From positions 580,475 through 606,816 of the forward strand of contig NW_003124900.1 of assembly GCF_000003605.2 (NCBI RefSeq): a DNA stretch of 26,342 bases, written 5' to 3'. Under the pieces are notes generated by a model. That model was not told the origin of the DNA. It saw only the letters and a program-made list of their open reading frames with translations, and did no database searches. Both the position numbers and the translations under genes were made by a program. This DNA is from Saccoglossus kowalevskii. Lineage: Eukaryota; Hemichordata; Enteropneusta; Harrimaniidae. Below, in pieces: positions 1-11,729 of this stretch; positions within the stretch are counted from its first letter, which is position 1, and the number at the start of each line of letters is the position of its first letter.

Positions 1-399
1 AAGGTGACTTAGACGGTATGTCAGGGAATGTCAATTGCATAACAAATGCACACAGCTATGAAGTCGCGAAATAAGCAATGATGTGTTGTTCTATCGATAA
101 TTGCTTGCGGGGTTGGGTGACTTCGTAGGCTCTGGTAGCCCCTTCCGCTATTTGTTGTCACTGCGTTATTCGCTGTCCTTGACAAATTGCCGCTACCGGG
201 CATGTATCATTACGTAAATCCGTTATTGCTGGTGTATTCGGCAAAATATAAATTTGTTTGCGTGTTGTCCAGTTGCATCAAACGACAGAGTGCACATATG
301 TAAGCCATACCACGGCCAATTCACTACGAGTCTGTGATATCGCGTGATGATAACTACAGTAACGCCATTGAACGCGATGGCGTGCAGAACACGCACTGG
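1..399. other. Unassigned stretch upstream of TATA box
   Basis: No convincing exon, repeat or RNA gene is visible. A 60-codon open frame on the minus strand (21-203) lacks any recognisable motif and is within chance expectation. The last 50 bases would be the proximal promoter if the TATA motif at 400 is used. Confidence 0.4.
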
Positions 400-407
400 T
401 ATAAAAG
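400..407 (+). promoter_or_regulatory. TATA box, candidate core promoter
   Basis: A perfect TATAAAAG motif lies in a locally GC-richer context, 78 bases upstream of an ATG followed by a consensus splice donor. A start site about 25-31 bases downstream would give a 5' leader of about 45-50 bases with no ATG after about 430. The core and its downstream bases (TATAAAAGAACATATCGTC) are nearly repeated at 16,826. Inference: a Pol II promoter firing rightward. Confidence 0.4.
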
Positions 408-477
408 AACATATCGTCGAATGAGTCTCTGCGACTAGCCCGCACGACTGCCCGCCTTCATCTTACCCAACCCAAAA

Positions 478-501
478 ATGCGCAACTATATCAGCATACA
501 G
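478..501 (+). CDS. Candidate first coding exon (8 codons) with splice donor
   Basis: Seen: ATG in an A-rich context (AAAA before ATG), eight codons reading MRNYISIQ, ending exactly in CAG followed by GTATGT, a strong metazoan 5' splice site at 502. The exon ends in phase 0. The TATA box at 400 sits at a suitable distance. Inference: the very short coding first exon of a gene whose intron begins at 502. A possible continuation is the mini-exon at 1,590, which would add a hydrophobic run and create a signal-peptide-like start. No product can be named, and an ATG plus a good donor will also occur by chance in 26 kb. The TATA-ATG-donor spacing raises it above background. Confidence 0.3.
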
Positions 502-507
502 GTATGT

Positions 508-1098
508 TTGGAACACATTTATCGCCCATAACAGACAATTGCGTACACGTACACTCAATTATCAACAGTTTGTTGTCGTGTAATCTTTGGCAACACGAAA
601 CCATTTTTTATGACACTGTGTAGCTGAGGTGAGGTAATGGGTCGATTACGATACGGGAGCAGCAGAGGCCATTGGGCGTCTTGTACGTTAGAAAGGACAG
701 GCGACGGAGAATAATCGAAGTATGGGAAATGCTGTCTGGTAATTGTGCATTGTCATACTATGGATTGGACAGTAGAAACTGTGAGCGGGGTGTGCCAAAA
801 ACTGCAAAATATTTGTTTATTGATGAGGTACACGTTACGAGTCTTTCATTGGCAAAATTATTATTCGTTGAAATCATCATACATTTAGTTCAAAACTACA
901 AAACAGGAGAAAATATGTTGTAAATATCGCCACAATCCCCTAGAATGATAATAAGATTTGCAGTAAACTGAATTATTACTACTACCACCTTTTAGTTAAT
1001 TATATAAACGATGACTAAATTTGCAAGCTCTCTTTAGTCTGTTTTCTACATACTACAACGAATGAATTTCTGAACGCATGGGCACCGGGTCGATGTGC
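508..1098. other. Unassigned AT-rich stretch
   Basis: If the exon at 478 is real this is intron. An 83-codon open frame at 672-923 on the plus strand has no recognisable domain and no supporting signals, so I do not call it a gene. Nothing repeated elsewhere in the window was seen. Confidence 0.4.
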
Positions 1099-1106
1099 TA
1101 TAAAAG
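1099..1106 (+). promoter_or_regulatory. Second TATA-like motif
   Basis: TATAAAAG, identical to the motif at 400, is followed by a GC-richer 45-base segment. No ATG with a downstream donor follows closely, so this could be an alternative promoter with a non-coding first exon or a chance match. Confidence 0.18.
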
Positions 1107-1589
1107 ACAACTACACCCACCGCGACGGACCCAGTAATCACAGTAACGCCTGTATCCAAGGGTGGATTTTTTTTAAAAGATACCACATTTGTCGGATGAT
1201 TAAAAGAAATAGTTTGGTGAAATCTATTTTGAAGATGTATATGGAGTACACTTCGTTCGTTTTTGGTGTTTTCAATTCATACTAGATATATGGCATAGGT
1301 TAAACATGGAAGGTACTTCCATGGGTTAAGTTAATAGGTGCGCATATAATTGGGTAATTATTTACAACTCAATAGGTTATTGCGGCTTAATAAACATTCT
1401 ATCGGAGCACAACAATGCAAACACACCACTCAGTAAACACCTTTTGACTGCCTCCACAAAGCACAAAGTAGGTATGCAGTGGGTGTGACGAATGCGAATC
1501 AATTGTCTGTTAATTGGCGCCCAGCTGTGTGTAATTCAATTTACCTGACACGCGTGTCAAAGTTTGAACGTTTTTTTTTTTTGCTACAG

Positions 1590-1605
1590 CATCTGCTGTT
1601 GGTCG
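1590..1605 (+). CDS. Possible mini-exon after strong acceptor
   Basis: A run of 12 T then GCTACAG makes a strong 3' splice site ending at 1,589. The next 16 bases read HLLLV in phase 0 and can end at a GTAAAT donor (1,606). Joined in phase to the exon at 478 it would give a short hydrophobic N-terminus. Without the donor the frame stays open to a TAA a few codons further on. Inference only: acceptor-like signals are common in T-rich DNA. Confidence 0.15.
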
Positions 1606-1611
1606 GTAAAT

Positions 1612-3960
1612 TTCAGACGAGGTTTATAATATAATTACAAACATACGCGAAGAACCTAGAACACTAAGCCGGGGTATTTGAAACTAAAAATTGGCATTCC
1701 AGCACAGCATCCAATCAGCGACGGCCTAACGCTTAGATGACAATTTCAAGCATGAATATAGAAGGAATCAACGATTTTTTTTAGTATCGTTCCAGACTTA
1801 GCAAGAAATGTATATAGTGATCACTACTATTGGGTTCAAAAATTATTCATGATCATTCAAAATATAGTGGCCATGGCTGTCGGTTCAACCCAGTACTGAC
1901 CTTCACCGCTATTGCAACGCCACGAGCAGAGAAAAGGAAAGCTGCATCCCCGAATCTACACTTAATCCATGTATAAGGCAGACACCCGACAGCAACAGCA
2001 AGGAAGTTTGTCGGTTTTATTTAGAATATAAATTTTCTATTTTATGCATTGGAGCTACACAACGTGACTGAAAGCACTTCCAATGTGATCTAATTTGTAA
2101 ACAATCTCTTTGCACACGACTCCCAGTGTCTTCTCCTTGAGCAGACAGTAATGTTTCACATTTGTTTTCGCATGGTTTCCATCTTACTCAAATAAAACGA
2201 AGCAGTTGATTCCTATTTTACTTAGTGTTTATTCTTGTCTAATATTTTTAAAGAAAAATGCATTCATTAAACAAATAGTAAATATGCGAGTTTTTTTGGA
2301 AGGAAGACAAAATGGCGATAGTTTTGTGTCGGGTCGATTGCGATCTTCGATTTGTATCAAAAGCACGTCTCACAAATGAAATATTTTTTTTTGAGCGATA
2401 ATTTGATAGCAATTAAACAAATTTCAATCGTTACCGTATGTAAAGGCTGGATCACTTACTTTCAAGGGCTCAAAGTCCGGACAAACATTAAATTACAATG
2501 TTTTTATTTATCTGTCTAGGTATGTTTTACAGACTTTTTAGTTGCACTATTTTGATGTTTTAATTTCAAGAATCTGTCAAGGAAACAATCTGTTGTTACT
2601 TTAAATGTTCACGTAGGTTTAATTTAGCAGCTTTTACTTGTCAGCGAAAATAGCGAAATTTTCCCATTGCGTCAGGAAGATCTATCCCGATTTGCTGGAC
2701 TGAGGTTAATTGCGGTTTTTACTACTCCATCGCTAATGACACTAATTACCAAGAATTAAAAAAAAACAAGTGAAATTAAGTCGCATTGGGGAAAAAAACC
2801 CATAAGAAAATCAAAGCAAAAATTATTCAACTGCAGAAGAGACAAACCCCGACCTCTAGAAATACCTCATTCATGAGACCTTTGGACTTGTTTTTAACAC
2901 TCTCACCGAATGAGTAAAACAGATAATACCCAATTGGCGATGTTGATATCTGTGTTTGTCAATTCCGGGGCCACTCTAGGCCATCATCAACACATATTTC
3001 TGAGCCACACCGAGTCACTAGTTCAGTACAATCCGTGTGCTTGCTGTACTCAACATTTATTTCGCAGTTTACTAATTAATAATAGGTACATTTCACAGAA
3101 TTCAAACAACAGAAAAACAACATTTATAAATAGCCATGTGGCGCCACTTTTGCACAAAGATCGCGTGATTGTGGGACTTCACGTGATGTAATTTTATATG
3201 GTTACTGCGATGTCCCACTACAAGCATGTTTCATTTGACCGGTTATGTTTTTTCTGGTGGTATGTTTTGAATGCTATAATGACCATGCACGTTTTTTGGA
3301 CAGGTCAAGTTTGGAGCATGATGCATGTACTACTAAACTGATGATCAAAAAGGCGCTAAAACCAATCATATTCACAACTCGGTGCTGTTGACAGTCTCTG
3401 GAAAACAAGGAACAATGTGACAGATGAGATAATCACAGCGATGCGTGAGTATTACCTACTTCATTCATATAACGGTCATTGTGGAGATTGTGGAGATTCC
3501 TCATAGTTCTTCATCTTGCGCAGGATTGTGACGTAATATGAACAGACTCGGCTAAACGTTAGGCACGCAAAATAGGTTTTTAATTGCAACTATAAGCATT
3601 CGATGTTGTATAAATGTAGTTTACGAAATACCCTGAAATTACTTCCTAAACATCATATCACACATCGATCGCGGGAGCTCTAGTGCTAGGTTATAGCGAC
3701 GATTCCGGGGAAACTCACAATCACTTATTACTTAATTTAGATATAGCGTGGTATGCCTTTTATTTACCCATAATTACGATTCTTTAAAAATTGCGTATTA
3801 ATAAATTTGTCGTTGGGAAGCTCTAGGATGATGTTTTTTTTTAATAATATTTCAGGTTTGGCAAAATATACATTTCATACTTATAAATTTCAAAAATGCC
3901 ATGAATGCTTTTTCATGGATGTTTCTACCAATAGAAAAAGTCTACACTGCTTGTTACAAT
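1612..3960. other. Unassigned AT-rich stretch
   Basis: Many T and A homopolymers of 7-9 bases and no repeat shared with the rest of the window. A 93-codon plus-strand frame (2,910-3,191, starting MSKTDNTQLAML) has slightly protein-like composition in its first third but no recognisable domain or splice support. I treat it as chance. Confidence 0.4.
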
Positions 3961-4725
3961 ACTGAACAATGATTTCCATATTTTACTGATGTTGAAAGTT
4001 TTACTGATGAAAAGTTTAGTCGGTACTTGTGAGAACCGTAGCCAGATTTGTTGACCAATTTGCCGGCTTTACAACAGAAAAAATAATGTGAGCTCGAAAT
4101 ATGATTCGTAAAGCTATGGCAATTTCAAGACTTGGTGGGATATACCATAAGAATACATGAGGGGTGCCGGGTCACACTCGCGTATTTAAACTGAACTTCA
4201 TCAAGATTATTTGAGAGTGCAGCCATATTTTTAACTGTCGGCTTTATTATCTTGAGTATAAATTATACACGACACTCCAAATATTACGACTCGTACCAGC
4301 AAACGGTGATTTCCCTTCTTACCGGAGTGTGTTGTTCGCTATTTAAGAGATACCATAATGATTGCATGGGATTATGACAAGTGCACGCAGTTACTAGTGT
4401 ATGTATATGATGTTATTATACTGCTATAACACAAGTGCGCGTATTTACTTTGTCACCTCAATGTGGACCACTCTGTGTGCGATACTGTAGTGTTTAAGTC
4501 TGTTTACTTTGCAACTTTGATTTGCGCTACTGGCTGCCTTACACGCACTGCCGTTCAGTTGGCAATTTTTCGAACTTAAATAAATAAAGTTCTTTGTTTC
4601 ATAATATGTAGCGTTTTCAGTTCGATTCCATAAACCCGGCACAGTTTCGATATTTTTGGTTTTCCGAAAACTCTACAAAGATGAATCATCTTGTTGTTTA
4701 TCAGTATACCGATGAGTCATCCCAT
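3961..4725 (+). repeat. Dispersed repeat family D, long copy 1
   Basis: This copy aligns over its whole length with 8,303-9,080. Shared stretches include ACTGAACAAT at the left edge, the TTTTACTGATG doublet, TAACTGTCGGCTTTATTA, GATTGCATGGGATTAT, TATTATACTGCTATAAC and the 3' block with CAGTTTCGATATTTTTGG. The copies differ by scattered substitutions and by indels of up to about 40 bases, so they are old. No coding frame is conserved between the copies. The left edge is sharp (unrelated sequence before ACTGAAC), and the homology stops after GATGAGTCATCCCA. The class is unknown: no clear terminal inverted repeats or poly(A) tail were found. Confidence 0.8.
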
Positions 4726-4737
4726 GGGTGGGTGATG

Positions 4738-4855
4738 TATTCATTTTGGTACACAGCGAAAAGCGATACAAATTATTGCTACACCGGAAAATAAATCACA
4801 AAAATAGGGCAGAACAGTATTTTTTTGAAAGGTGCACGTACACAAATCACGAATT
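4738..4855 (+). repeat. Repeat block D-tail, copy 1
   Basis: Similar to 10,036-10,150. Shared segments are CATTTTGGT (TTATTTTGGT in the other copy), CGATACAAATTATTGCT, CGGAAAATAAATCACAAA and GTGCACGTACA. It lies directly after D copy 1, whereas the second copy lies about 390 bases after the D tandem pair. It may therefore be a further 3' portion of a longer D element or an independent repeat. Confidence 0.7.
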
Positions 4856-4869
4856 ATATGTATATCACC

Positions 4870-5551
4870 TCCAATATTTAAACATTACGTGTAGAATCGT
4901 ACACTCGGTACGGACGACCGCAGCCATGTGAACAAAAATCGCTTAGACAAGTTCATGAACACCACAAAACAATAAATCTACAACCAAAGTACATTACATT
5001 ACAAAACATTGAAAGAATGATTCATGAACCCCAAATTATACATTCAAGTCGTGATGTCTAGTATTTTGTAAAGAGTGAGTGGTTCTACTCAAACGTGGTA
5101 CTGAATTGAATGGTGTGTGTAAGGAACCTGGTGTGCACATCAAACGGCATTGATGTCATCTGAGATGATGTAATGTAATGTAACAATGTTATATGAGCAA
5201 ATTGATATAAACTATATTAACTTACAAGCATATGACGTGTTAACAATCGGTGTATTCTGCTCGTAGATGTCATATCACTACCCTGTATGATGCCATAATT
5301 ACATTTACGGGTGCGCTCGGAGTCGGGTTGCGTAGAGTTCCTTTTGATCGATTATATCTCGGAGATTTTTTTCCCTCTGACACTATCAACAATTATTTGT
5401 GATCATATATTTACCTCAACGAAAATTATCACCATGTTAGTAAATCACCGCAGATATCGCACCACACTCAGGCTTTGTTCAAAACGGCCTAATTTCGTGA
5501 CTTCAAATAGACGGATGTCGTTGATTGTATTTTATTGCAAGCTTAACCGAT
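4870..5551. other. Unassigned stretch with TACATT-type short inverted repeats
   Basis: Around 4,990 the plus strand reads ACATTACATTACA, and near 5,165-5,185 it reads TGTAATGTAATGT, giving 12-13 base inverted repeats about 170 bases apart. The arms are low-complexity and have no target duplication I can define, so I do not call a MITE. No credible exon was seen. Confidence 0.35.
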
Positions 5552-5676
5552 GAGGTTACTCGTGGCGTCTGTTCTTTGTTACAGTTTGATTCCATGAACA
5601 GGCACAGTTTCGATATTTTGGGTTTTCCGAAAACACCACAAAGCTGAATCATCAGGTTGTTTATCAGTATACTGAT
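5552..5676 (+). repeat. Family D, 3' fragment
   Basis: About 125 bases match the 3' part of the long D copies, from GAGGTTACTCGTGGCGTCTG through CAGTTTCGATATTTTGGG to TATCAGTATACTGAT. Identity to 9,384-9,500 is very high, closer than to the copy at 3,961. It ends in a short ATACTGAT duplication and then diverges. Confidence 0.8.
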
Positions 5677-5689
5677 ATACTGATGATAA

Positions 5690-8300
5690 CCGTTGCCATG
5701 TTTTAGTTTGTTTGCTCATATAAATGTCAGTTTAATGACCAAAATGTCAAAGAGGGCGCATAATCAACACCGAGCAGTTTTTAATGTAGTATGCCAAATC
5801 ACCAATTTACTCAATGTTTGTACCGTGAATCTGTCACAAACTTGTGAACGATGAACGATGGTTAAAACAATAAATCGAATTTTTATTATGATCCATGGTA
5901 ATATAAGTTGTTTATATTTTCGAGTTTGTACGTGTGTATTTGTACACAAGATGTGTAATTGCACATGCCCTTGCAGATAATTGTACGTGTACTGAAGGGG
6001 GGCATATACAATTGAAATTGGAGAGGGGCACTGGAGGGCTAGAGTTAGGATTCGATTTATGAGCGAGGGGACCCTAAGAAACTATTAACCTCCCCGATTC
6101 ATTAAGTAATTAAACGTTATCGTTTAAAAGGTGCGATTGCGTACGTATTACACTGTATTTACAAGGATAATAATTTACTGACCAGAACTGTGCTAAATAA
6201 TAATTTACACATTAATATCATAGCTGTTAGGTAGCAATATAGTCCAATAAGAACGGATGTAGGTGTATAGGAACCACCAACTAAAACCTTGACCTCAGAA
6301 TGCTGTCTTCAACAACACCAGTATCACTCTAATAAGCACGTACCAGCTATGCCACTACAAGAATTGAATAATTACATTTGGCACATAGTGGAGTTTTAAA
6401 CGACCCCTCACCAATATATTCAGTGACGACGTCGGCGACTGTGACGGTATCTGCGTTACATGAATTGCATGACTAAACATCGAATGTTTGCCTTACAGGA
6501 TGCGTACGGTAACTGGTAGGCATATTAGTATAGATCGTGAACTGTCTTATGTACATGTTGCAGTAAATATTATATTAAAAATGACAAAAAATCTCTATTG
6601 AAATATTTTTCTTAAATTTGTATTGTTCACATCTTATGCGCAGTAATTGCATTTACATTTTGTGCACTTTTATGCACAATTGTATCAATTAAAAATATTA
6701 TTAATTAGTATGATTTCTGTGCAACAAATGAATACACACACATTATATCAGATACCCTAAACTGCTGCCGAAATATGACACATATTGAATGCAGCTATGG
6801 TATAAGAGCTTTTCAGTTACAATAAGGCACACAATGATAAACGCAGCGAACCAGGTCACTGGAAATTGGGGTCTCGCTGGTGAACATTCGTCACGTCCAT
6901 TATAAGTCACATTTTCGCGTATTTATGTTAATATGATCACATACCTGTTAATTCCTATACTTATCATATAACTATCACTTCGAGCAAACAATATTGCAAT
7001 TCCAAGCGATAAGTTGGGGGTAGGCAGGCCCAGTGGCCAGACTACGCTCTGCAATTACACTTCATACTGGATAAACAACTAGAGGTAAATGGACAGTGCT
7101 TGACCTGCTGCACTCGACCCGATAATGTATCACGATTAATGAATAAGTAATAGAGAATTCCCCGTCGCTTATCATTTTACAATGTTTATCTCTAATAACT
7201 ACATATACCTAGGCATTATTTCATTCTGTACAGATATTCAAACTGCTAAAACAGTCATTTATACTGTGATTTATCATATTCTAGTACGCGAAGCTAAATA
7301 AAAAGCGCTCGTCACTTGGAATGGAATACATTGCAATCATGATGTATCTGTATTGTACTGTAGCGCACCGTGTTGGCTGTCGAGTCCAGATAAGCAAAAT
7401 TTGACATCGAAATGCGATATTTTGTTAGTCCAATCATGGTCAGGTTCGGCAAACTTGATTACGGTGACAATATTGTCCATACAGATGCATAAAACTACAA
7501 TAAGTGTTTCACTTGTGTGGCGTCAGAAGATGACAAGATCGCATCCACGCTAATCATCGGTAACAAAAAACCTTGAATACGAAAAATGCAGCATAGCTGA
7601 CAGATGACTACACGATATCTGAAACATTGTTGTCAATATTGCGTTGAAAATATGACAAATAACTCCCTTTACAGTATTGTTGTTCTGGGTCTGCGCTGCT
7701 GTGTAGTACTTGCCGCGGAGACCACGGTCATTCAAATCACCACATGATTGCGTATACTCTCAAATTCGAGATGAAAAAAAAAATTGAACGTAAGATTTTG
7801 GGCATATGAAAATGTGTCTTCCTGGTATGACAGTTATTCTCCTTAAAACTGACAAGGTATTAGAAATATAGAAAAACACATTTGGAAGCATGATTGTAGT
7901 CGCCAGGTTCAATAACTAAAAAAATGTTATAACAAAGCTGGACATGTTTGGGATCACTTTTCAATTCTGACACTGAAAAATTTTTTCTCAAATTTTTTTA
8001 AAAGTTCAGTTTTTTTGCTCAGGTAATGCTGATAATCATTAATAGTTGCATGGTACCGCAGCATGTATATCCATAAAATATTTGTTTGCAAAACAATCGC
8101 TGGGGTGTGGTTCTCCATGTTATGCGGACGCAGATGAATAAAAACAATAATTTTACACTAAAATATACATCATTTCTAAACTTGTATGACTGAAACCATC
8201 TTGTAGCATTGTGATTACGTACAACTACAAGCAAATCTTGCGTCCCAGATTACCATATTTTTATGTAAAATGGTAAATAATGTGCACCAAGTGAAAATGT
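5690..8300. other. Unassigned AT-rich stretch
   Basis: This 2.6-kb stretch has several sub-70-codon frames, none with a motif. Minor features are a G-rich patch at about 5,994-6,075 and a TTGTGCA/TGCACAA hairpin near 6,659. There is no duplicated block shared with the rest of the window and no recognisable RNA gene. Confidence 0.4.
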
Positions 8301-8302
8301 TG

Positions 8303-9220
8303 ACTGAACAATAATTTACATATTTTACTGATATTGAAAGTTTTACTGATGAAAAGTTCGGTCGGTGCTCGTGAGAACCAAAGCCAAATGTCCAGATCTG
8401 GTGACCAACTTGCCGGCACTACAGCAGAAAAATATGAGCTCGATGCGTGATTGGTAAAGCTATGGAAATTTCCATGCGCAGTGGTTTATACTATTCGAAT
8501 GCGTGAGGAGTGCCGGGTCTCTTGGGACTTCTTTTGCGCTAAAGTTTTTAAACTGAACTTCATCGAGATTATTTTAGAATGCACCAGTATTTATAACTGT
8601 CGGCTTTATTACCTTGAGTTTAAATTAGACACGACACTCCAATTCTTACGACTCGCCGGCTGAACGGCGAAATAAATAAGCAGTGCCGATAAACAGCAAA
8701 ATGTAAATTCCCTTGTTCGCTTTTTGAGAGCTACCATGATGATTGCATGGGATTATCACAAGTACACACAGTTATTAATGTAAGTATATGGTATTATTAT
8801 ACTGCTATAACGTTACTATGCGTTATTTACCTTTAGTCACCTCAATATGGACCACTCGGTGTGCGATGAAGTTTCTCTACTTTGCCTCTGTGATTTACGA
8901 TATCGGTTGTCTACACGCACTACCGTTCAGTTGTCAATTTCTCAAATTTAAAAGATAGAGGTTACTCGTGGCGTCTGTTCTTTGTTTCAGTTTGAATCCA
9001 TGGAAGGCACAGTTTCGATATTTTGGGTTTTCCGAAAACACCACAAAGCTGAATCATCAGGTTGTTTATCAGTATCATGATGAGTCATCACATTCTGAAT
9101 TTCGACCCGTGAATTAAAACAAACAAAAAGCGCCAATTACACAATTCAACCTAGTTCAGGGACTCTTGAGATTGAGAGACTGCTGCAAGTTTCATAGCTC
9201 AATCTCTACCCGAATATGAT
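8303..9220 (+). repeat. Dispersed repeat family D, long copy 2
   Basis: Colinear with 3,961-4,725, then extending a further 140 bases. The extension ends in an inverted repeat (GAGATTGAG ... CTCAATCTC, about 9,168-9,208). The last 425 bases (8,796-9,220) are duplicated in tandem immediately downstream. The 70-codon plus-strand frame at 8,451-8,663 is broken in copy 1, which argues that D is not protein-coding here. Confidence 0.8.
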
Positions 9221-9645
9221 ATTATACTGCTATAACGTTACTACGCGTTATTTACCTTGTCACCTCAATATGGACCACTCGGTGTGCGATGAAGTTTCTC
9301 TACTTTGCAACTGTGATTTACGATATCGGTTTTCTACACGCACTGCCGTTCAGTTGTCAATTTCTCAAATTTAAAAGATAGAGATTACTCGTGGCGTCTG
9401 TTCTTTGTTTCAGTTTGATTCCATGAACAGGCACAGTTTCGATATTTTGGGTTTTCCGAAAACACCACAAAGTTGAATCATCAGGTTGTTTATCAGTATA
9501 CTGATGAGTCATCCCATTCTGAATTTCGACCCGTGAATTAAAACAAACAAAAAGCGCAAATTACACAATTCAACCTAGTTCAGGGACTCTTGAGATTGAG
9601 AGACTGTGTGCTTGTTTCGTAGCTCAATCTCTATCTGGACATGCC
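9221..9645 (+). repeat. Tandem duplicate of the D 3' half
   Basis: This begins ATTATACTGCTATAACGTTAC at 9,221, exactly 425 bases after the same string at 8,796. The two units share almost everything, including GGACCACTCGGTGTGCGATG and the terminal GAGATTGAG/CTCAATCTC hairpin. Identity is visibly higher than between the two long D copies, so the tandem duplication is more recent than the spread of the family. The unit starts and ends inside or at the edge of the element. Confidence 0.85.
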
Positions 9646-10035
9646 TGTTTAGTGCCGTATGAGGGCGCCAGTCAAAAACAATTTTTGATCTTTCAATCAC
9701 CTTTGTCAAGAAATTCGCACGCAAACTCCGTTTTAGGTCTCACACGTGAATTGTAGCTCCCTATTGAAACGAGTGTAGACTACTTCCAAAAAATGCCAAC
9801 ATTTAGACGTAGTATATTTCTGAGAAATTCTGACGAAATAATGACTAAAACGTCATTGTCAATGTTATCGATTTCCACATTAAATCAGGTGCTATTCCCG
9901 GAAACATTCCAAACCTGGGACACACTTTACTGGCAGAGTCAACAATTCAAGTAAAATAATTAAGAGTAATTGGCCAAAAAGTATAATGTTTCAACCCATC
10001 GTTGCTTCAAAAATTTCAACTTTCGGTATTCTCTT
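9646..10035. other. Unassigned stretch between D repeats
   Basis: No exon, repeat or inverted structure that I can support. Confidence 0.4.
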
Positions 10036-10150
10036 TATTTTGGTGCACAAAGAAACGATACAAATTATTGCTCCGTCGGAAAATAAATCACAAAGAAAAT
10101 AAGACACTACAATCTTTTTTGAAACGTGCACGTACATAACTTACAAATTT
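10036..10150 (+). repeat. Repeat block D-tail, copy 2
   Basis: Diverged counterpart of 4,738-4,855, sharing CGATACAAATTATTGCT and GGAAAATAAATCACAAA, with small indels in between. Confidence 0.7.
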
Positions 10151-10332
10151 CAGGTATGAAACATTCAACCTTTTTTAATTGTGTTAATAACATCATATAT
10201 GATAATATGGGATGGAACTTCACACACTGATGAGGCGAGATGAGGCGATTTTTCATTCACTTGGTTTAATTCTGCTTCTTATTTCATGAAAGATTAAGCT
10301 TTTTCAAAATATAAACAATCAAACATTGTTGT

Positions 10333-10406
10333 AGTTTAATTAATTGTTGTATTAATATCTGAGTTTAATTAATAGTTGTATTAATAAATCTAGTTTGATT
10401 AATACC
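10333..10406 (+). repeat. Short minisatellite, unit about 29-30 bp, 2.5 copies
   Basis: Units start AGTTTAATTAAT at 10,333 and 10,362, and AGTTTGATTAAT at 10,392. The first two also share GTTGTATTAATA. This is an imperfect AT-rich tandem repeat. Confidence 0.75.
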
Positions 10407-11500
10407 AAGTCATATTTAATAATAATGATCTGAAAAAGGTAGTAGATTTACCACATCGCATGGCTGTCTAATTGTTTTAATTGTTTACTTTCCTTGGGCC
10501 AATGGAATACAATTAATTTGAAGCAAATACTATGTCATGAGATCAGTTGTTGATACAAAATGTTTAGTTATATTTGAACAACATCATGCATGTACTTCAC
10601 TAACTGTCGATTATACCAAGTATAACCAACCCATTCAAGATCAGAGCTGATATTTGTATAATCAGTTGGAATGATTTATTCCCTAGAATTACTCGAAATT
10701 GTTCAGAGGTCCTCTTAAAAGTATCAGACATGAAATGCACTGCCACCCAGACTACAACTGTATATGTACCGTGCTTAATCACTTGACAACTCGTGTTAGT
10801 GTCAAGTGTTATAAAGTACATGTGTATATAGGGGGCGAAAGGGCAAAGATGATTCGATACTCATCATCTGTTTACTTTTATAAACACATGGATAATTGAA
10901 TATTGTTCACATCGAACACGTGTGTTTAAACATCACATATGTTAAATGCCGGTATCTGATTTCTGTCAGCAGAATACAAGGAATTGAACATATTGTATCG
11001 ACTTTCGTTATTGTTTGTATGGTCTGTGCCCAAAAGAAAAAAACTAAAACTGCTATTTCTTGAGGTATTTGATTTACCATACAGTTGTATGTGTCTAAAT
11101 AAGAAGTCCACTTTTTGTCAATGCATGTTTGAATATAAAACCGTGTATGGAGTTATACACTACACAGTCAAAATGACTGTGTCGTAAAACTTAAAAACAT
11201 TGTCGCTTTAAATTCATCGAATCGAATTCTTATTATATCTTCAATGGAACAACCCAGTCAAGTCCAATGGCGAGACATTCAATTTTAAACCTATTTATAA
11301 AACCCATATTTAAAAAATTAAAGCCATCAAGAAACAAAAACGAACTAACTATTCAAAAAAAAAAACAGTAACACCCATGTTCACCTTTGAAACTTACAAA
11401 ATATTGTTATAATTCAAAGTATTTAGGAACGAGATAACACGAGTAGTTTATTTGTGTGTTTTAGAGTAGGTCTTCAGATCCCCTAAGCACCTGTTTTCAA
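10407..11500. other. Unassigned AT-rich stretch
   Basis: Several overlapping frames of 60-73 codons on both strands, none with recognisable features. A perfect hairpin lies at 11,162-11,182. No duplicated blocks. Confidence 0.4.
11162..11182. repeat. Perfect 9-bp hairpin with AAA loop
   Basis: ACACAGTCA, AAA, TGACTGTGT: a fully complementary 9-bp stem with a 3-base loop. No U-run follows and no gene context gives it a role. Confidence 0.7.
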
Positions 11501-11571
11501 ACTACCTGCACACTGGGATGCGCACGAGGCGAGGACTGGTCTTACTTCCGACTCGCAACCAAGTACGCCGG

Positions 11572-11578
11572 TATAAAT
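11572..11578 (+). promoter_or_regulatory. TATA box, candidate core promoter
   Basis: TATAAAT is preceded by the GC-rich bases CGCCGG, a good match to a TFIIB recognition element. The surrounding 11,500-11,700 is clearly richer in GC and CpG than its neighbours. A start site near 11,600 would place the ATG at 11,657 in a leader of about 55 bases. Confidence 0.35.
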
Positions 11579-11656
11579 TTCTCCTTGAACTGAAATCATG
11601 AAACTATGCTCGCCTAACGTCGTCGAAATCACAGTTACTTACTGTTGTGGTCAGTA

Positions 11657-11721
11657 ATGCAAGTCTGTGGTGGAGTCGCGTGCACGTACGCAACTTTACT
11701 GGTAGTACATTCAGTTACATT
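11657..11721 (+). CDS. Candidate first exon encoding a signal-peptide-like N-terminus
   Basis: The ATG opens a frame beginning MQVCGGVACT, followed by a hydrophobic run (YATLLVVHSVT). It reaches the donor GTAAGT at 11,722, preceded by ACATT, and ends in phase 2. Reading on without splicing hits TAA at once, so it makes sense only as a spliced exon. With the TATA box 85 bases upstream it has the layout of a small secreted-protein gene. A possible next exon after the weak acceptor at about 12,198 (CCAGTACAG) would supply a V-x-A cleavage site and then a short acidic tail, but that acceptor lacks a pyrimidine tract. A short upstream frame (ATG at 11,598) overlaps the start as TAATG. Product unknown. 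Confidence 0.3.
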
Positions 11722-11729
11722 GTAAGTAA

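Noticed and set aside
2910-3191. 93-codon plus-strand frame starting MSKTDNTQ
   Set aside because: The first third looks mildly protein-like but there is no domain, no clear donor or acceptor, and no copy elsewhere in the window.
4445-4642. 65-codon minus frame in family D (and 70-codon plus frame at 8,451-8,663)
   Set aside because: Each is broken in the sister copy, so neither is a conserved repeat-encoded protein.
4985-5190. Inverted TACATTACATT / AATGTAATGTA arms as a MITE
   Set aside because: The arms are low-complexity pentamer repeats with no definable target duplication.
11162-11182. Perfect hairpin as a terminator
   Set aside because: Intrinsic terminators are not expected in animal DNA, and no U-run or gene precedes it.
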